The notes: generated by a model from the letters alone, not told the origin. DNA of 64,000 nucleotides from an uncultured Eubacteriales bacterium (GCA_900545805.1 URAL01000003.1:1-64000); one strand, 5' to 3'. Shown: positions 50,733 to 60,423, counted from the stretch's first letter. A program made the numbers and translations.

Positions 50733-51236
50733 ATGGCACTTAGACACATAGTGACCCAAGAGGATAAAATACTTCATAAGGTCTGCCGCGAGCAGGTCAA
50801 ATTTGATGAACGGCTTCATCAGCTTCTTGACGATATGGCCGAAACGCTTGAAAACGCAAACGGTGTCGGCCTTGCCGCGCCCCAGGTGGGCATACTTCGC
50901 CGCGTCGTTCTTGTTATCGAAACAAATGTTGAGGATGAGGAGGACGAGGAGATAATTGAGCTCATTAACCCCGTCATTGTGAAAACTGAGGGTGAGCAGG
51001 TCGGCGCTGAGGGCTGCCTGAGTGTGCCCGGCGAGTACGGCATAGTCCGCCGCCCGTCGTGCGTAACAGTCCGCGCTCAGGACAGGAACGGCAACTGGTT
51101 TGAATACACCGGCACGGGGCTCACCGCAAGATGTATATGTCACGAGCTTGACCATCTCGACGGGCATCTTTTCACCGAAAAGGTCGAGCGTATGCTGTCT
51201 GAAGAAGAACTGAAGAAAAGCGGAAGCGAGGATTGA
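50733..51236 (+). CDS. def: Peptide deformylase
   Basis: A 167-residue deformylase that removes the formyl group of nascent proteins. All three motifs are intact: GVGLAAPQVG, EGCLSVPGEYG (metal-binding Cys), and CHELDHLDG (two His and catalytic Glu). An acidic insertion EDEEDEE at about 68-74 lies in a surface loop. It precedes fmt with a six-base in-frame-independent overlap region, forming the classical def-fmt pair. Confidence 0.95.
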   Translation: MALRHIVTQEDKILHKVCREQVKFDERLHQLLDDMAETLENANGVGLAAPQVGILRRVVLVIETNVEDEEDEEIIELINPVIVKTEGEQVGAEGCLSVPGEYGIVRRPSCVTVRAQDRNGNWFEYTGTGLTARCICHELDHLDGHLFTEKVERMLSEEELKKSGSED

Positions 51237-51238
51237 GC

Positions 51239-52159
51239 ATGCGTATAGTTTTTATGGGCACGCCGGACTTTGCCGCTGCTTCACTGAAAAAGCTCATAGA
51301 TGAAAAATACGACATTGTCGGCGTATTTACTCAGCCGGACAAGCCGCGTGACCGAGGCATGAAGCTGTCGTTCAGTCCTGTCAAGGCGCTCGCTTTGGAG
51401 CATGATATTCCCGTTTATCAGCCTACAAAGCTGCGTGACGGAACGGCGACCGAGCTTATAAGAAAACTTGAGCCAGATATTCTTGTTGTAGTTGCCTATG
51501 GCCGCATCCTGCCTGAGGACATGCTCGCAGTGCCGAAATACGGCGCGATAAATGTCCACGCGTCGCTTCTGCCCAAGTACCGTGGCGCTGCTCCCATCCA
51601 GTGGGCGGTATTAAACGGCGATAAGATAACCGGCGTTACGACTATGTACCTTGCCTCGGAGATGGACACCGGCGATATAATCTACACAGCCGAAACCGAG
51701 ATCGGAGAGTTTGAGACCTCTGGAGAGCTGTTTGACAGGCTCATGGTCATGGGCGCGGAGCTTTTGGACAAGACCCTGCGCGATATCGACGCCGGAGCAG
51801 CGCCCAGAACGCCGCAGGATCACAGCAAAGCAAGCTACGTGAAAATGCTTGATAAGAGCTTAAGCCCCATTGACTGGGCAAAAACTCCGCGTGAGATCGT
51901 TAAGCATATCTACGGACTTCAGCCATGGCCTGTGGCAACAGCGGAGCTTGACGGAAAGCTATTTAAAATATATTCCGCCGAATACACTCGGACAAAAACC
52001 GCAAAAGCCCCCGGCAGCGTATTAAGCGCCGGAAAGCAGGGCATAGAGGTTGCCTGCCTCGGCGGAGAAACGATTCTTATTACCGAGCTTCAGGCAGCCG
52101 GTAAAAAGCGAATGAAAGCGTCCGACTATCTGCTCGGGCATCCCATAAAGGTGGACTAA
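51239..52159 (+). CDS. fmt: Methionyl-tRNA formyltransferase
   Basis: A 306-residue enzyme that formylates initiator Met-tRNA using 10-formyl-tetrahydrofolate. It begins MRIVFMGTPDFAAASL, has QPDKPRDRGMKL, the catalytic NVHASLLPKYRGAAPIQWAV with Asn-His, and a C-terminal OB-fold domain (about 205-300). The ATG at 51239 has GAGGA seven to eight bases upstream; a TTG two codons earlier lies in the def stop region. It is coupled to def and followed three bases later by rsmB. Confidence 0.95.
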   Translation: MRIVFMGTPDFAAASLKKLIDEKYDIVGVFTQPDKPRDRGMKLSFSPVKALALEHDIPVYQPTKLRDGTATELIRKLEPDILVVVAYGRILPEDMLAVPKYGAINVHASLLPKYRGAAPIQWAVLNGDKITGVTTMYLASEMDTGDIIYTAETEIGEFETSGELFDRLMVMGAELLDKTLRDIDAGAAPRTPQDHSKASYVKMLDKSLSPIDWAKTPREIVKHIYGLQPWPVATAELDGKLFKIYSAEYTRTKTAKAPGSVLSAGKQGIEVACLGGETILITELQAAGKKRMKASDYLLGHPIKVD

Positions 52160-52162
52160 GCA

Positions 52163-53470
52163 TTGGATAAAGCAAGGCAGGCCGCAGTTTTTGCACTCGA
52201 GAGAGTCAGACGCGACGGCGCATGGTCATCAGCGCTCGGTGACGCGATGAGAATAAAATTCGGACTAGATCCGCGCTCGCTGGCGCTGGCCGAGAGTATA
52301 TGCCTCGGCGTTATGCAAAACACCGCGCTTCTCGACTATTATATTGATCTGTACAGCAAGTCCTCGTCGAAGATCGAGCCTAAGGTACGGGATATAATGC
52401 GTTCAGGCGCATATCAGCTGCTTTTTATGGATAAGATACCGGCTTCGGCCGCTGTAAACGAATCGGTTGCGCTGTGTAAAAAGCTCGGCTATTCAAGGGC
52501 GACTGGCTTTTGCAACGCCGTTTTGAGAAAGCTTGCGGCCGATAAGGTGCAGCTGCCCGATATCCCGGGAGAAGGCGCGGCCGAGTATCTTTCGGTCAAA
52601 TACAGCCATCCGCTATGGCTTGTGCAATATATTATCTCACGCCGAGGCTATGACTCGGCCGAGGCGTTCTTTGCGGCCAACAACATGATACCCGACACCT
52701 GCCTTCAGGTGAACACACTGAAAACATCAACTCAGAAGCTTTTGGCTCGTCTAAGAGACTCCGGTGCAGAATGTGCGGAGCATCCGTGGCTGCCGGACTG
52801 CATTATTGCCACCGGAAGAATAAGCACGATGGTCGGCTTTGACGAGGGGCTGTTTTATGTTCAGGACCCTGCCGCAAAGTGCGCGGTGCTGGCTGCAGAC
52901 TTGAAGCCGGGCATGGATGTTCTTGACGCATGCGCAGCTCCCGGCGGGAAAAGCTTTGCCGCGGCTATCGCCATGAAAAATAAGGGGCGCATTGATTCCT
53001 GTGATCTTCACGACAAGAAGATAGGTCTGATTAAAGATGGGGCACAGCGCCTTGGTATAGATATAATAAATGCGTTCCCGCACGATGCGAGAGCACACTT
53101 GGACAGACTGTATGACGCTGTTATCTGCGATGTTCCGTGCTCAGGCTACGGCGTTATCCGTAAAAAGCCTGAGATAAGATATAGGCCGCAGACGGACTGT
53201 ACGGCTATGCCGCCGATTCAAACGGCGATACTCAAAAACACTTCAAAATATGTAAAATCAGGCGGACTGATAATATACTCGACCTGCACAGTTATGCAGG
53301 AAGAAAACGAAGGTGTTGTGCGCCAATTTTTATGCGATCACCCTGAGTTTTCCGCCGAGAGCTTTACGCTGCCCAACGGTGAAACAGCCGATAAGGGATA
53401 TATCACATTTTGGCCGGATATTCACGGAACGGATGGATTTTTTGTCTGCAAGCTGAGGAGAAATAAATGA
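52163..53470 (+). CDS. rsmB: 16S rRNA m5C967 methyltransferase RsmB (Sun)
   Basis: A 435-residue protein: an N-terminal NusB-like RNA-binding domain (about 1-135) and a Rossmann methyltransferase domain with LDACAAPGGKSFAAA, the catalytic cysteines in CDVPCSGYG and YSTCTVMQEENE. It methylates C967 of 16S rRNA. The start is a TTG at 52163 with AAGGTGG nine bases upstream. It lies in the conserved def-fmt-rsmB-rlmN-stp-prkC-rsgA series and overlaps rlmN by four bases. Confidence 0.94.
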   Translation: MDKARQAAVFALERVRRDGAWSSALGDAMRIKFGLDPRSLALAESICLGVMQNTALLDYYIDLYSKSSSKIEPKVRDIMRSGAYQLLFMDKIPASAAVNESVALCKKLGYSRATGFCNAVLRKLAADKVQLPDIPGEGAAEYLSVKYSHPLWLVQYIISRRGYDSAEAFFAANNMIPDTCLQVNTLKTSTQKLLARLRDSGAECAEHPWLPDCIIATGRISTMVGFDEGLFYVQDPAAKCAVLAADLKPGMDVLDACAAPGGKSFAAAIAMKNKGRIDSCDLHDKKIGLIKDGAQRLGIDIINAFPHDARAHLDRLYDAVICDVPCSGYGVIRKKPEIRYRPQTDCTAMPPIQTAILKNTSKYVKSGGLIIYSTCTVMQEENEGVVRQFLCDHPEFSAESFTLPNGETADKGYITFWPDIHGTDGFFVCKLRRNK

Positions 53471-54501
53471 AAAACCTTAGGAGCATGCTCCCAAATGAGA
53501 TAGAGCAGCTGCTCACGGAGCTCGGAGAGCCTAAATACCGCGCAAAGCAGGTGTTCAAATGGCTCGGCAGGGGAATAGGCTCGATAGATGAAATGAGCGA
53601 TATTCCAAAATCCCTGCGCGAAAAGCTAAAAATGGAATACACCGTTTATAAGCCGAAGGTGCTCAGCAAGCAGGTATCGAAAATTGACGGCACAATAAAA
53701 TATCTCTGGGAGCTTTACGACGGGAACGCGGTCGAGACTGTTGTGATGAGCTATAAGCACGGAAACACCGTGTGCGTATCAACTCAGGTCGGCTGCCGCC
53801 AGGGCTGTGCGTTCTGCGCGTCTACCATCGGCGGACTTGTCAGATGCCTTGAGCCGAATGAGATACTTGAGGAGGTCATGTTCTCGCAGCTCGACTCGGG
53901 AAAGCAGATATCAAACATTGTCCTCATGGGCATAGGAGAGCCGCTCGATAACTTTGACAATGTCGTCAAGTTCCTTGAGCTTGTAAATCATCCCGACGGC
54001 ATGAATATAGGCATGCGTCATATTTCACTCTCGACCTGCGGAATAACAGAAATGTTTGACAAACTGGCAGAGCTTAATTTACAATTGACCTTATCGGTAT
54101 CCCTGCACGCTCCCGATGACGAGACCCGCTCAAGGATAATGCCCGCAAATCATGGCAGAGGAGTGGACGAGCTCATGGAGTGCTGCCGCCGTTATTATGA
54201 AAAAACAGGCCGGAGGATATCGTTTGAATATATTATGATAGACGGCGTGAACGATAAGCAGTACCACGCAGAGCTGCTGTCCAAGCGCGCAAGGTATGTT
54301 GGAGCGCATGTCAACCTCATACCGATGAATTACGTTGAGGAAAGCCGTTTTAAGCCCTCGACTCAGGGGCATATCAAGGCCTTTGTAAAGGTTTTGGAGG
54401 ATAACGGCGTTAATGTTACGGTCCGCCGCAGGCTCGGCGGAGATGTTGAAGCCTCCTGCGGCCAGCTCCGCAGAAAAATGCAGAAGGGCAATCAGAAATA
54501 A
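53467..54501 (+). CDS. rlmN: Dual-specificity 23S rRNA/tRNA adenine C2-methyltransferase RlmN
   Basis: A 344-residue radical SAM enzyme methylating A2503 of 23S rRNA and A37 of some tRNAs. It has an N-terminal helical domain with LGEPKYRAKQVFKW, the cluster motif with Cys110, Cys114 and Cys117 (GCRQGCAFC), the HISLSTCGI and SVSLHAPDD segments, and the C-terminal catalytic cysteine Cys331 in VEASCGQL. It overlaps rsmB by four bases and the phosphatase gene by one. Confidence 0.96.
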   Translation: MKNLRSMLPNEIEQLLTELGEPKYRAKQVFKWLGRGIGSIDEMSDIPKSLREKLKMEYTVYKPKVLSKQVSKIDGTIKYLWELYDGNAVETVVMSYKHGNTVCVSTQVGCRQGCAFCASTIGGLVRCLEPNEILEEVMFSQLDSGKQISNIVLMGIGEPLDNFDNVVKFLELVNHPDGMNIGMRHISLSTCGITEMFDKLAELNLQLTLSVSLHAPDDETRSRIMPANHGRGVDELMECCRRYYEKTGRRISFEYIMIDGVNDKQYHAELLSKRARYVGAHVNLIPMNYVEESRFKPSTQGHIKAFVKVLEDNGVNVTVRRRLGGDVEASCGQLRRKMQKGNQK

Positions 54502-55238
54502 TGAAAAGTTTCGGCATAACTGACAAGGGTAAGGTCAGAAGAGAAAATCAGGACAGCTACATCATTGAAAATTGCGACAAGCGCAAGTGCGTCATAGCAG
54601 TCATATGTGACGGTATGGGCGGCGCAAAGGCCGGTGACCTCGCAAGCCGGCTCTCAAGCAAGGAGTTTGTCAGCAGAGTGTATGAAAGCCTTGTCGCGCC
54701 GCACCTTATAATGGGAAGTCACGAAAAGCTCCTGCGGGACAGCTGCGCCGACGCAAACGGCGTTGTCTATGAATATTCACGCTTCGACGCAAACTATAAC
54801 GGAATGGGCACCACTCTCATAGGCGGTATAATAACCCGCCGGAAGGCCTGCCTCGTCAATGTCGGCGACAGCAGAGCCTATTACCTGTCAAGAGATGAGA
54901 TAAGACAGATAAGCCGCGACCATTCGTATGTCGAGGAGCTTGTCGCAATGGGCGCCATAACAAAGGAAGATGCCGCCAATCACCCTAAGAAAAATATCAT
55001 CACACGAGCTCTCGGCGTAGATGCGTCTGTAGAGTCGGATTATTTCGAGTGTCCTCTCCATAAGGGAGACGGTATTCTGCTGTGCTCAGATGGTCTGAGC
55101 AACATGGTCAGCGATAAGGAAGTACACGATCACTTCAGGGAAAACGCGCTGCCGAAGGATGTCTGCTCCAAGCTCATGGAGCTTGCGCTTGCGCGCGGAG
55201 CGAGAGACAATGTTTCTATTGTTTTAATCAAGACTTGA
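54501..55238 (+). CDS. prpC: PP2C-type Ser/Thr phosphatase (PrpC/Stp)
   Basis: A 245-residue PPM-family phosphatase. Metal-binding aspartates lie in DSYIIE, ICDGMGGAKAG, LVNVGDSRAYYLS, CSDGLSNMV and GARDNVSIVLI. It opposes the PASTA kinase encoded 16 bases downstream, dephosphorylating cell-wall and translation factors. The ATG overlaps the rlmN stop by one base (TAATG). Confidence 0.95.
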   Translation: MKSFGITDKGKVRRENQDSYIIENCDKRKCVIAVICDGMGGAKAGDLASRLSSKEFVSRVYESLVAPHLIMGSHEKLLRDSCADANGVVYEYSRFDANYNGMGTTLIGGIITRRKACLVNVGDSRAYYLSRDEIRQISRDHSYVEELVAMGAITKEDAANHPKKNIITRALGVDASVESDYFECPLHKGDGILLCSDGLSNMVSDKEVHDHFRENALPKDVCSKLMELALARGARDNVSIVLIKT

Positions 55239-55254
55239 TATCAAAGGTGCTATT

Positions 55255-56943
55255 ATGGGAAACACTACTGATAAATATATAGGCAGGATACTTGATGACC
55301 GCTATGAGATCATCGAGCTAATCGGCTCGGGCGGCATGGCGAATGTATACAAGGCTCTGTGCCACAGGCTCAACAGATATGACGCGGTCAAAATAATGCG
55401 CGACGAAACTGCGGCGAATACCGAGCTTAGGAGGCGCTTTCGCGCTGAGTCGCAGGCTGTCGCTATGCTTTCTCACCCGAACATCGTTTCGGTTTATGAC
55501 GTAAGCCACAGCGACGATGTCGAGTATATCGTAATGGAGCTTATCGACGGCATAACACTCAAGCAGTACTTACAGAAAAAAAGCGTACTCGATCCCGCCG
55601 AGGTTCTGGATTTTACTATTCAAACTGCAAAAGCGCTTGAGCATGCGCACAGCAAGGGCATCATCCACCGTGATATCAAGCCGCAGAATATCATGCTGCT
55701 CAAGGACGGCATGATAAAGGTCGCTGACTTCGGCATTGCCTCTCTTGAAAGTGACATTGAGGAGAATAACGGCGAGACTGTCGGCTCGGTGCACTATATT
55801 GCGCCCGAGCAGGCGCGAGGGCAGGCACCGGATGCCAGAAGCGACATATACTCCCTCGGCATTGTAATGTACGAAATGCTCACCGGCAAGCTGCCTTATG
55901 TAGGAGCGTCAGATGTTGAGGTTGCCGTGAAGCATATGAACACCGACCCTGTCAGTCCGCGTGAGCTTGCTCCTGATATATCGGAGGAGCTTGAGCGCAT
56001 ATGTCTAAAGGCAATGAACTCCGACATAGAGAAACGCTACCAAACGGCAACTGAGCTGCTGGCAGACCTTGAGCAATACAAGACCCAGACTCTGGCTGCT
56101 CATGTTCTTGAGGATTCCGAGGCGGTGCTTATAGACAGCGATGAGCAGCTGCAGCACAGAGCCAAAAGCCGGCGCAGCCGCAAGATCGCGCTCAGCTCCG
56201 GCATATTGGCGGTTCTGCTGTTTGTTATAATAGGCTTTGTATTCCTAAACGGATATTTCCTCAAGGATCTGTTTTCCGACCCCGTAAAGGTCACGGTAGA
56301 TAATTTCGTCGGCCGTTACTATGAAGACGTTATAAATGATAAAGACTATAAGAAGATCTATGATTTCAAGGTAACCTTTAAGGTTGACCTTGAGCACGAA
56401 TACGGTATTATCCTCTCGCAGGATCCCGAGTCCGGGCGCAGTAAGTCGATAAACGACAAAAACAGCAAAATCGTTGTGGAGCTCGTCTGCGCCGCAGAAA
56501 CGGTAGACGATCAGCCGAGGCTTCTGAAAGTGCCCGATATAGTAAACCGCGAAAGGGAAGAAGCCATAAGCATGATCCAGGATGCAGGCTTTACCTATGT
56601 GCTTGAGCAGGCACCGTCGGACAGCATAACCAAGGGATATGTCATAAGCACCGATCCTGTCGCGGACGCCGCCGCCGACGAGGGCTCGGAGATAAAGATC
56701 ATAATAAGCACGGGCCCGGAAGCCGTTATGACAAAGGTACCTCAGCTCAAGGGCCTTTCCAAGCAGGCCGCGATCGACAAGATAGAAAGCAGCAATCTCA
56801 GCGTGGGAAACATCTCAACAGCGGACAGTGCGCTTGATGCAGGAACGGTCATCAATCAGAACATTGCAGCCGGAACTCAAGTCGAGGAGCATACAAAGAT
56901 ATCTATAACGATATCCGTCGGCCCGTCCGGAAACGGTGGCTGA
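55255..56943 (+). CDS. prkC: PASTA-domain Ser/Thr protein kinase (PrkC/Stk)
   Basis: A 562-residue membrane kinase. The cytoplasmic Hanks-type domain (about 16-275) has GSGGMANVYKA, the ATP lysine Lys46 in AVKIM, HRDIKPQN and VADFGIAS; a membrane helix follows at about 312-335; the outside part has three PASTA repeats (about 344-417, 420-492, 493-560) that bind muropeptides or lipid II. In B. subtilis PrkC triggers germination and controls wall metabolism. It is encoded between its phosphatase and rsgA, and its stop is followed with no gap by the rsgA ATG. Confidence 0.95.
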   Translation: MGNTTDKYIGRILDDRYEIIELIGSGGMANVYKALCHRLNRYDAVKIMRDETAANTELRRRFRAESQAVAMLSHPNIVSVYDVSHSDDVEYIVMELIDGITLKQYLQKKSVLDPAEVLDFTIQTAKALEHAHSKGIIHRDIKPQNIMLLKDGMIKVADFGIASLESDIEENNGETVGSVHYIAPEQARGQAPDARSDIYSLGIVMYEMLTGKLPYVGASDVEVAVKHMNTDPVSPRELAPDISEELERICLKAMNSDIEKRYQTATELLADLEQYKTQTLAAHVLEDSEAVLIDSDEQLQHRAKSRRSRKIALSSGILAVLLFVIIGFVFLNGYFLKDLFSDPVKVTVDNFVGRYYEDVINDKDYKKIYDFKVTFKVDLEHEYGIILSQDPESGRSKSINDKNSKIVVELVCAAETVDDQPRLLKVPDIVNREREEAISMIQDAGFTYVLEQAPSDSITKGYVISTDPVADAAADEGSEIKIIISTGPEAVMTKVPQLKGLSKQAAIDKIESSNLSVGNISTADSALDAGTVINQNIAAGTQVEEHTKISITISVGPSGNGG

Positions 56944-57819
56944 ATGGAAGGAACAATAATCAAAGCTCTCAGCGGTTTTTACTATGTAAATTCCAGTGAC
57001 GGTGTTTATGAATGCCGTGCTCGCGGAAAATTCCGCATTGACGGTACGTCGCCCATGGTCGGCGACAGAGTGAGCTTCAATGCAGATGGCTCAAAGGGCT
57101 GCGTCACGGCTATCCATGAGCGAAAGAATTTCTTTATCCGGCCAACTGTAGCTAATGTTGACGCTCTTATATTTATTGCTGCAAATACAAACCCTGTAAC
57201 AGATCCGTTTTTAATAGATAGAGTGTCCGTTATAACGGAGGAAGCCGGCTGTGAGCTGATTGTATGCATAAATAAAACCGACATTGACCCTGCGGATGAG
57301 CTGTTTAATATCTACTCTGCCTCGGGCTTTGAAACGCACAGAGTAAGCGCCAAAACGGGCGAGGGTATAGACGAGCTGAAAAAAGCCCTTAAGGGCAAGA
57401 TATGCGCCTTCACCGGCAACTCCGGTGTGGGCAAATCGAGTATATTAAATACGATGCTCCCGGAACTGCGTCTTCAAGTTGGAGAGGTGAGCGAAAAGCT
57501 TGGCCGAGGCAGACATACGACACGCCATGTTGAGCTGTTTGACGCAGGTGGCGAGACCTATATCGCTGACACGCCTGGCTTTGCCTCGTTCGAGATTGAA
57601 ATGATGCAGGCCATAGACAAGTCAGAGCTGCAATACGATTTCCGCGATTTCAGAAAATATATCGGCTCGTGCCGCTTTGCCGATTGCGCTCATCTGAAGG
57701 AGCCCGGCTGCGCGGTGACAGCCGCTGTTGAAGGCGGACTAATACAAAAAAGCCGCTACGGTTCATATGCAAGGCTCTATGAGCTTGCGGCAAAAAATAA
57801 GCTTTGGGAAAACAAATAG
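56944..57819 (+). CDS. rsgA: Ribosome small subunit-dependent GTPase A
   Basis: A 291-residue circularly permuted GTPase for 30S maturation. It has an N-terminal OB fold (1-70), the G4 CINKTD, G1 GNSGVGKSSILN, G3 DTPGF, and a C-terminal zinc knuckle with CRFADCAHLKEPGC and His. The ATG is directly adjacent to the prkC stop (TGAATG), so it is translationally coupled. In Bacillus rpe and thiN usually follow; here the operon stops at a strong terminator. Confidence 0.95.
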   Translation: MEGTIIKALSGFYYVNSSDGVYECRARGKFRIDGTSPMVGDRVSFNADGSKGCVTAIHERKNFFIRPTVANVDALIFIAANTNPVTDPFLIDRVSVITEEAGCELIVCINKTDIDPADELFNIYSASGFETHRVSAKTGEGIDELKKALKGKICAFTGNSGVGKSSILNTMLPELRLQVGEVSEKLGRGRHTTRHVELFDAGGETYIADTPGFASFEIEMMQAIDKSELQYDFRDFRKYIGSCRFADCAHLKEPGCAVTAAVEGGLIQKSRYGSYARLYELAAKNKLWENK

Positions 57820-57829
57820 AATACTCAGA

Positions 57830-57880
57830 CCGCCTCCGGCATACGCTTTATAAAAATGCGTGTGCTGGGGGCGGTTTTTT
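57830..57880 (+). terminator. Terminator of the priA-rsgA operon
   Basis: A 17-bp stem with a few G-T pairs (57830-57846 with 57858-57874) around an 11-base loop, followed by TTTTTT. Confidence 0.85.
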
Positions 57881-58031
57881 GCGTAAGGGTCCGTGTGCGT
57901 TATTCGCCGTGATAGCAATAGTTTCAGGCATTATCATAATTCTTTCGCTCATACTTCCAACACAGTTTTGGTGGTTTATGCTGGCCGCGGCTCTAATATG
58001 CCTTGGAGTTTGGCTCGTTCGCTGTCATTAA
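57879..58031 (+). CDS. Small hydrophobic protein (hypothetical)
   Basis: A possible 50-residue protein with two hydrophobic segments (LFAVIAIVSGIIIILSLIL and FWWFMLAAALICLGVWLV) separated by a short PTQ turn and ending in RCH. The clear two-helix hairpin pattern supports coding, and similar tiny membrane proteins occur in Clostridia. Against it: the likely start is a TTG overlapping the T tract of the terminator, with only a poor ribosome binding site, and no promoter is evident. A GTG at 57909 would give 40 residues. Function unknown. Confidence 0.35.
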   Translation: MRKGPCALFAVIAIVSGIIIILSLILPTQFWWFMLAAALICLGVWLVRCH

Positions 58032-58081
58032 GCCTTATACGGCAGCATAGTATGTACAAAGCAAGTTTAAGGAGAAATGCC

Positions 58082-59554
58082 ATGAAGATCGAACTTAAAA
58101 GCAGTGAAGGCAGTACCTATAAAATGCTATGCAGCTCCAAAGGCGAGGCGCACAGCGATGCAGAGCTTATAATCCCCGATACACTGGAGGATATACTCCG
58201 TATCCTATGCTGCCGCCGACAGTACAGAATACGCGAAAAGACCGTAAGTAAGGATACGGTATGTATATGCGGCGAAGTAGATGTTACGGTCATGTATATC
58301 CCTGAATCGGGTGAGGGCGTTCGCGTTGTCGGAACCACAGCTTCGTTTGAGGTCAACCTTGACGCTCCGGATGCAGACAGCACGAGCATTGCAGTTACAA
58401 AGCTCTTGTCGCTCACTGTGGACGCCAAGGCGGTTAACCCGCGAAAAATATCCGTAAGCGCAGACGTTTATATGGAGCAAAGCTGCTATAAATATGTTGA
58501 CGTCTGCTGGACAGAGCCTCCCTCCGAAGCTCCGGATAAGTTGTTTTTCAAAACGCAGGAGCTAAAGTGCAGAAGTATAGAGCTTGTTTCCGAAAAAACG
58601 CTCAGCATAGAAGATGAGCTTGACCTGCCGGAGAAATGCCTCGGCGGTGACTTTGTCAAGGCATTCAGCACTGTAAAAATCGCCGGCAGCGAGGTTGTAG
58701 GCACTAAGCTCGTCGTAAAGGGAAGCGCAGAAATTGAAGCCTTGTATCTCGTGTCGGGAATTCCGCGGTCGGCAAGCTTCTCACTGCCTTTTTCTCAGCT
58801 GTTTGAGCTTCCCGACGGCTGTACGCAACCCGAGGTATCCGCTGCTGCCATGATTACAGGGCAGTATTTCGAGTCTTTTGACAAAAAGCTTTCGGCGGAC
58901 ATTCGCGCCGCGATACAGATAGTGTGCCTCCGGGAGCGCAGCATCAGATACATAATTGATGCATATTCCTGCAAAAAGCAGCTAGGACTTACGCGAAGTG
59001 AGAGTCGCTGCCTTACAAATACCGAGGAAGACTCACAGAGCCGCAGCGTACATCTGTCATATAATTCAGACTACGGCGCTGAGGAGATACTGTTTTCATC
59101 GGCTTATGCGGCCTGTGCGGAGGTGAGCGAAAATGAGGTGCTCATACCGGTAACGTCGGATATCGTATATAAAGACCGTAATGGTGAGCTCAGAGCCTGC
59201 CGTGTCAGAGGTAAGGCGCAGTTTGAGCTCAGTTCTGACCGTAAGCCGAACGAGGTTTACGTCACAAATGTATATGTAAGTGCCTCTGCGACGGGAAATA
59301 GCGTAAATGCCGACATAGATGTAGCATTTACCATGCGATATCTTAGCTACGGCAGCATAAGCATGATTACCGAGGTCTGCGAAACTGAGCAGAATCGTGA
59401 AAGGGCGGACGCAGCTTTGTATATGTGCCGCTGCACTGACGGCGATCTATGGAGTCTTGCGAAAAAGTACGGCTCGGATGTTGATCTCATAATGTTAATA
59501 AACGAAATTGACGGCGTACCCGATGATAGGCTGCTGCTCATCCCGGTTATATAA
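58082..59554 (+). CDS. sipL: SPOCS (DUF3794) and LysM domain protein, SipL-like
   Basis: A 490-residue protein with repeated SPOCS/DUF3794 units (about 35-130, 165-280, 330-430) and a C-terminal LysM domain (about 440-490, with YMCRCTDGDLWSLAKKYGSDVDLIMLIN and LLLIPVI). This matches SipL, the C. difficile partner of SpoIVA that anchors the coat to the forespore and replaces SpoVID. The ATG at 58082 follows AAGGAG; the long in-frame upstream extension is rejected because it reads through the small ORF region and lacks family similarity. It precedes spoIIIAA by two bases, so mother-cell (sigma-E) expression is expected, though I could not see a clear sigma-E promoter. Confidence 0.85.
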   Translation: MKIELKSSEGSTYKMLCSSKGEAHSDAELIIPDTLEDILRILCCRRQYRIREKTVSKDTVCICGEVDVTVMYIPESGEGVRVVGTTASFEVNLDAPDADSTSIAVTKLLSLTVDAKAVNPRKISVSADVYMEQSCYKYVDVCWTEPPSEAPDKLFFKTQELKCRSIELVSEKTLSIEDELDLPEKCLGGDFVKAFSTVKIAGSEVVGTKLVVKGSAEIEALYLVSGIPRSASFSLPFSQLFELPDGCTQPEVSAAAMITGQYFESFDKKLSADIRAAIQIVCLRERSIRYIIDAYSCKKQLGLTRSESRCLTNTEEDSQSRSVHLSYNSDYGAEEILFSSAYAACAEVSENEVLIPVTSDIVYKDRNGELRACRVRGKAQFELSSDRKPNEVYVTNVYVSASATGNSVNADIDVAFTMRYLSYGSISMITEVCETEQNRERADAALYMCRCTDGDLWSLAKKYGSDVDLIMLINEIDGVPDDRLLLIPVI

Positions 59555-59556
59555 GT

Positions 59557-60423
59557 ATGATAAACGCGTATGATGAGGCTGTGAAGCTGCTGCCTGCAAA
59601 AACGGCGGCAGCTCTCGGCAAAGAGCTTAGGTGCGCCGAGGAATTCAGACTCCGTACAGGCTATGCTATGACCGCACTCATAGACGGAAGAGAATTGCCT
59701 GTATCAGACACCTCCGTTACTCAAGAAGATATTGCCTGCGTTATCGAAAAGGCTACCCGCGCATCTGTACACACGGTTCAGCAGGATATGACCAGAGGAT
59801 TTATCAGCTGCGGTTTCGGACTGCGCCTCGGCGTTTGCGGCACCGGCATAATATCGGGCTGTGCGGTATCAGGACTTCGGGATATCAGCTCAGTTTCGAT
59901 TCGCATACCTCATGAAGTGCGCTCCTGCGGAGGTAATGCGGCAAAAATGCTGTATGGCAGCCGGGATAACACTCTTATTGTCTCACCGCCCGGCGGCGGA
60001 AAAACGACCCTTTTGCGTGAGCTGATACGGTCTATATCAGCATCTGGCATAAGAATCGCTGTTGCAGATGAGCGCAGGGAGCTGGCGGCAATGTATCGCG
60101 GCTCACCGCAGTTTGATATAGGACCGGCTACCGATGTCATGTCGGACATACCAAAGGCTGAATCTGTCATGATGCTGCTCAGGACAATGAATCCGCAGGT
60201 AATAGTAATGGATGAGATTTCCACTCCAGACGATTGCTCGGCAGCAGCATCGGCAATTGGCTGCGGAGTTCGTGTCATCGCATCGGCGCACGCTGCATCT
60301 GTTGGTGAGCTTAAAAAACGCGCAGTGTATCGCGGCCTTATAGAGTCTGGAGCATTCACCGCCGCAGTCATCATTGAAAACAGCGGAGGAACACGCAGCT
60401 ATAGATGGGAGAGTCTGCAATGA
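59557..60423 (+). CDS. spoIIIAA: Stage III sporulation protein AA
   Basis: A 288-residue secretion-type ATPase of the SpoIIIA-SpoIIQ channel that keeps the forespore active during engulfment. It has an N-terminal domain with EFRLRTGYAMTALIDGR and CGFGLRLGVCGT, then the RecA-like ATPase with Walker A SPPGGGKTTLLRE, DERRELAAMYRG, and VIVMDEIST (Walker B). It starts two bases after sipL and overlaps spoIIIAB by four. Confidence 0.96.
   Translation: MINAYDEAVKLLPAKTAAALGKELRCAEEFRLRTGYAMTALIDGRELPVSDTSVTQEDIACVIEKATRASVHTVQQDMTRGFISCGFGLRLGVCGTGIISGCAVSGLRDISSVSIRIPHEVRSCGGNAAKMLYGSRDNTLIVSPPGGGKTTLLRELIRSISASGIRIAVADERRELAAMYRGSPQFDIGPATDVMSDIPKAESVMMLLRTMNPQVIVMDEISTPDDCSAAASAIGCGVRVIASAHAASVGELKKRAVYRGLIESGAFTAAVIIENSGGTRSYRWESLQ

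Noticed and set aside
57893..58081. A longer N-terminus for the SipL-like protein
   Set aside because: The added residues read through the small hydrophobic frame in a different frame, and the ATG at 58082 has an AAGGAG site and begins at the family boundary.
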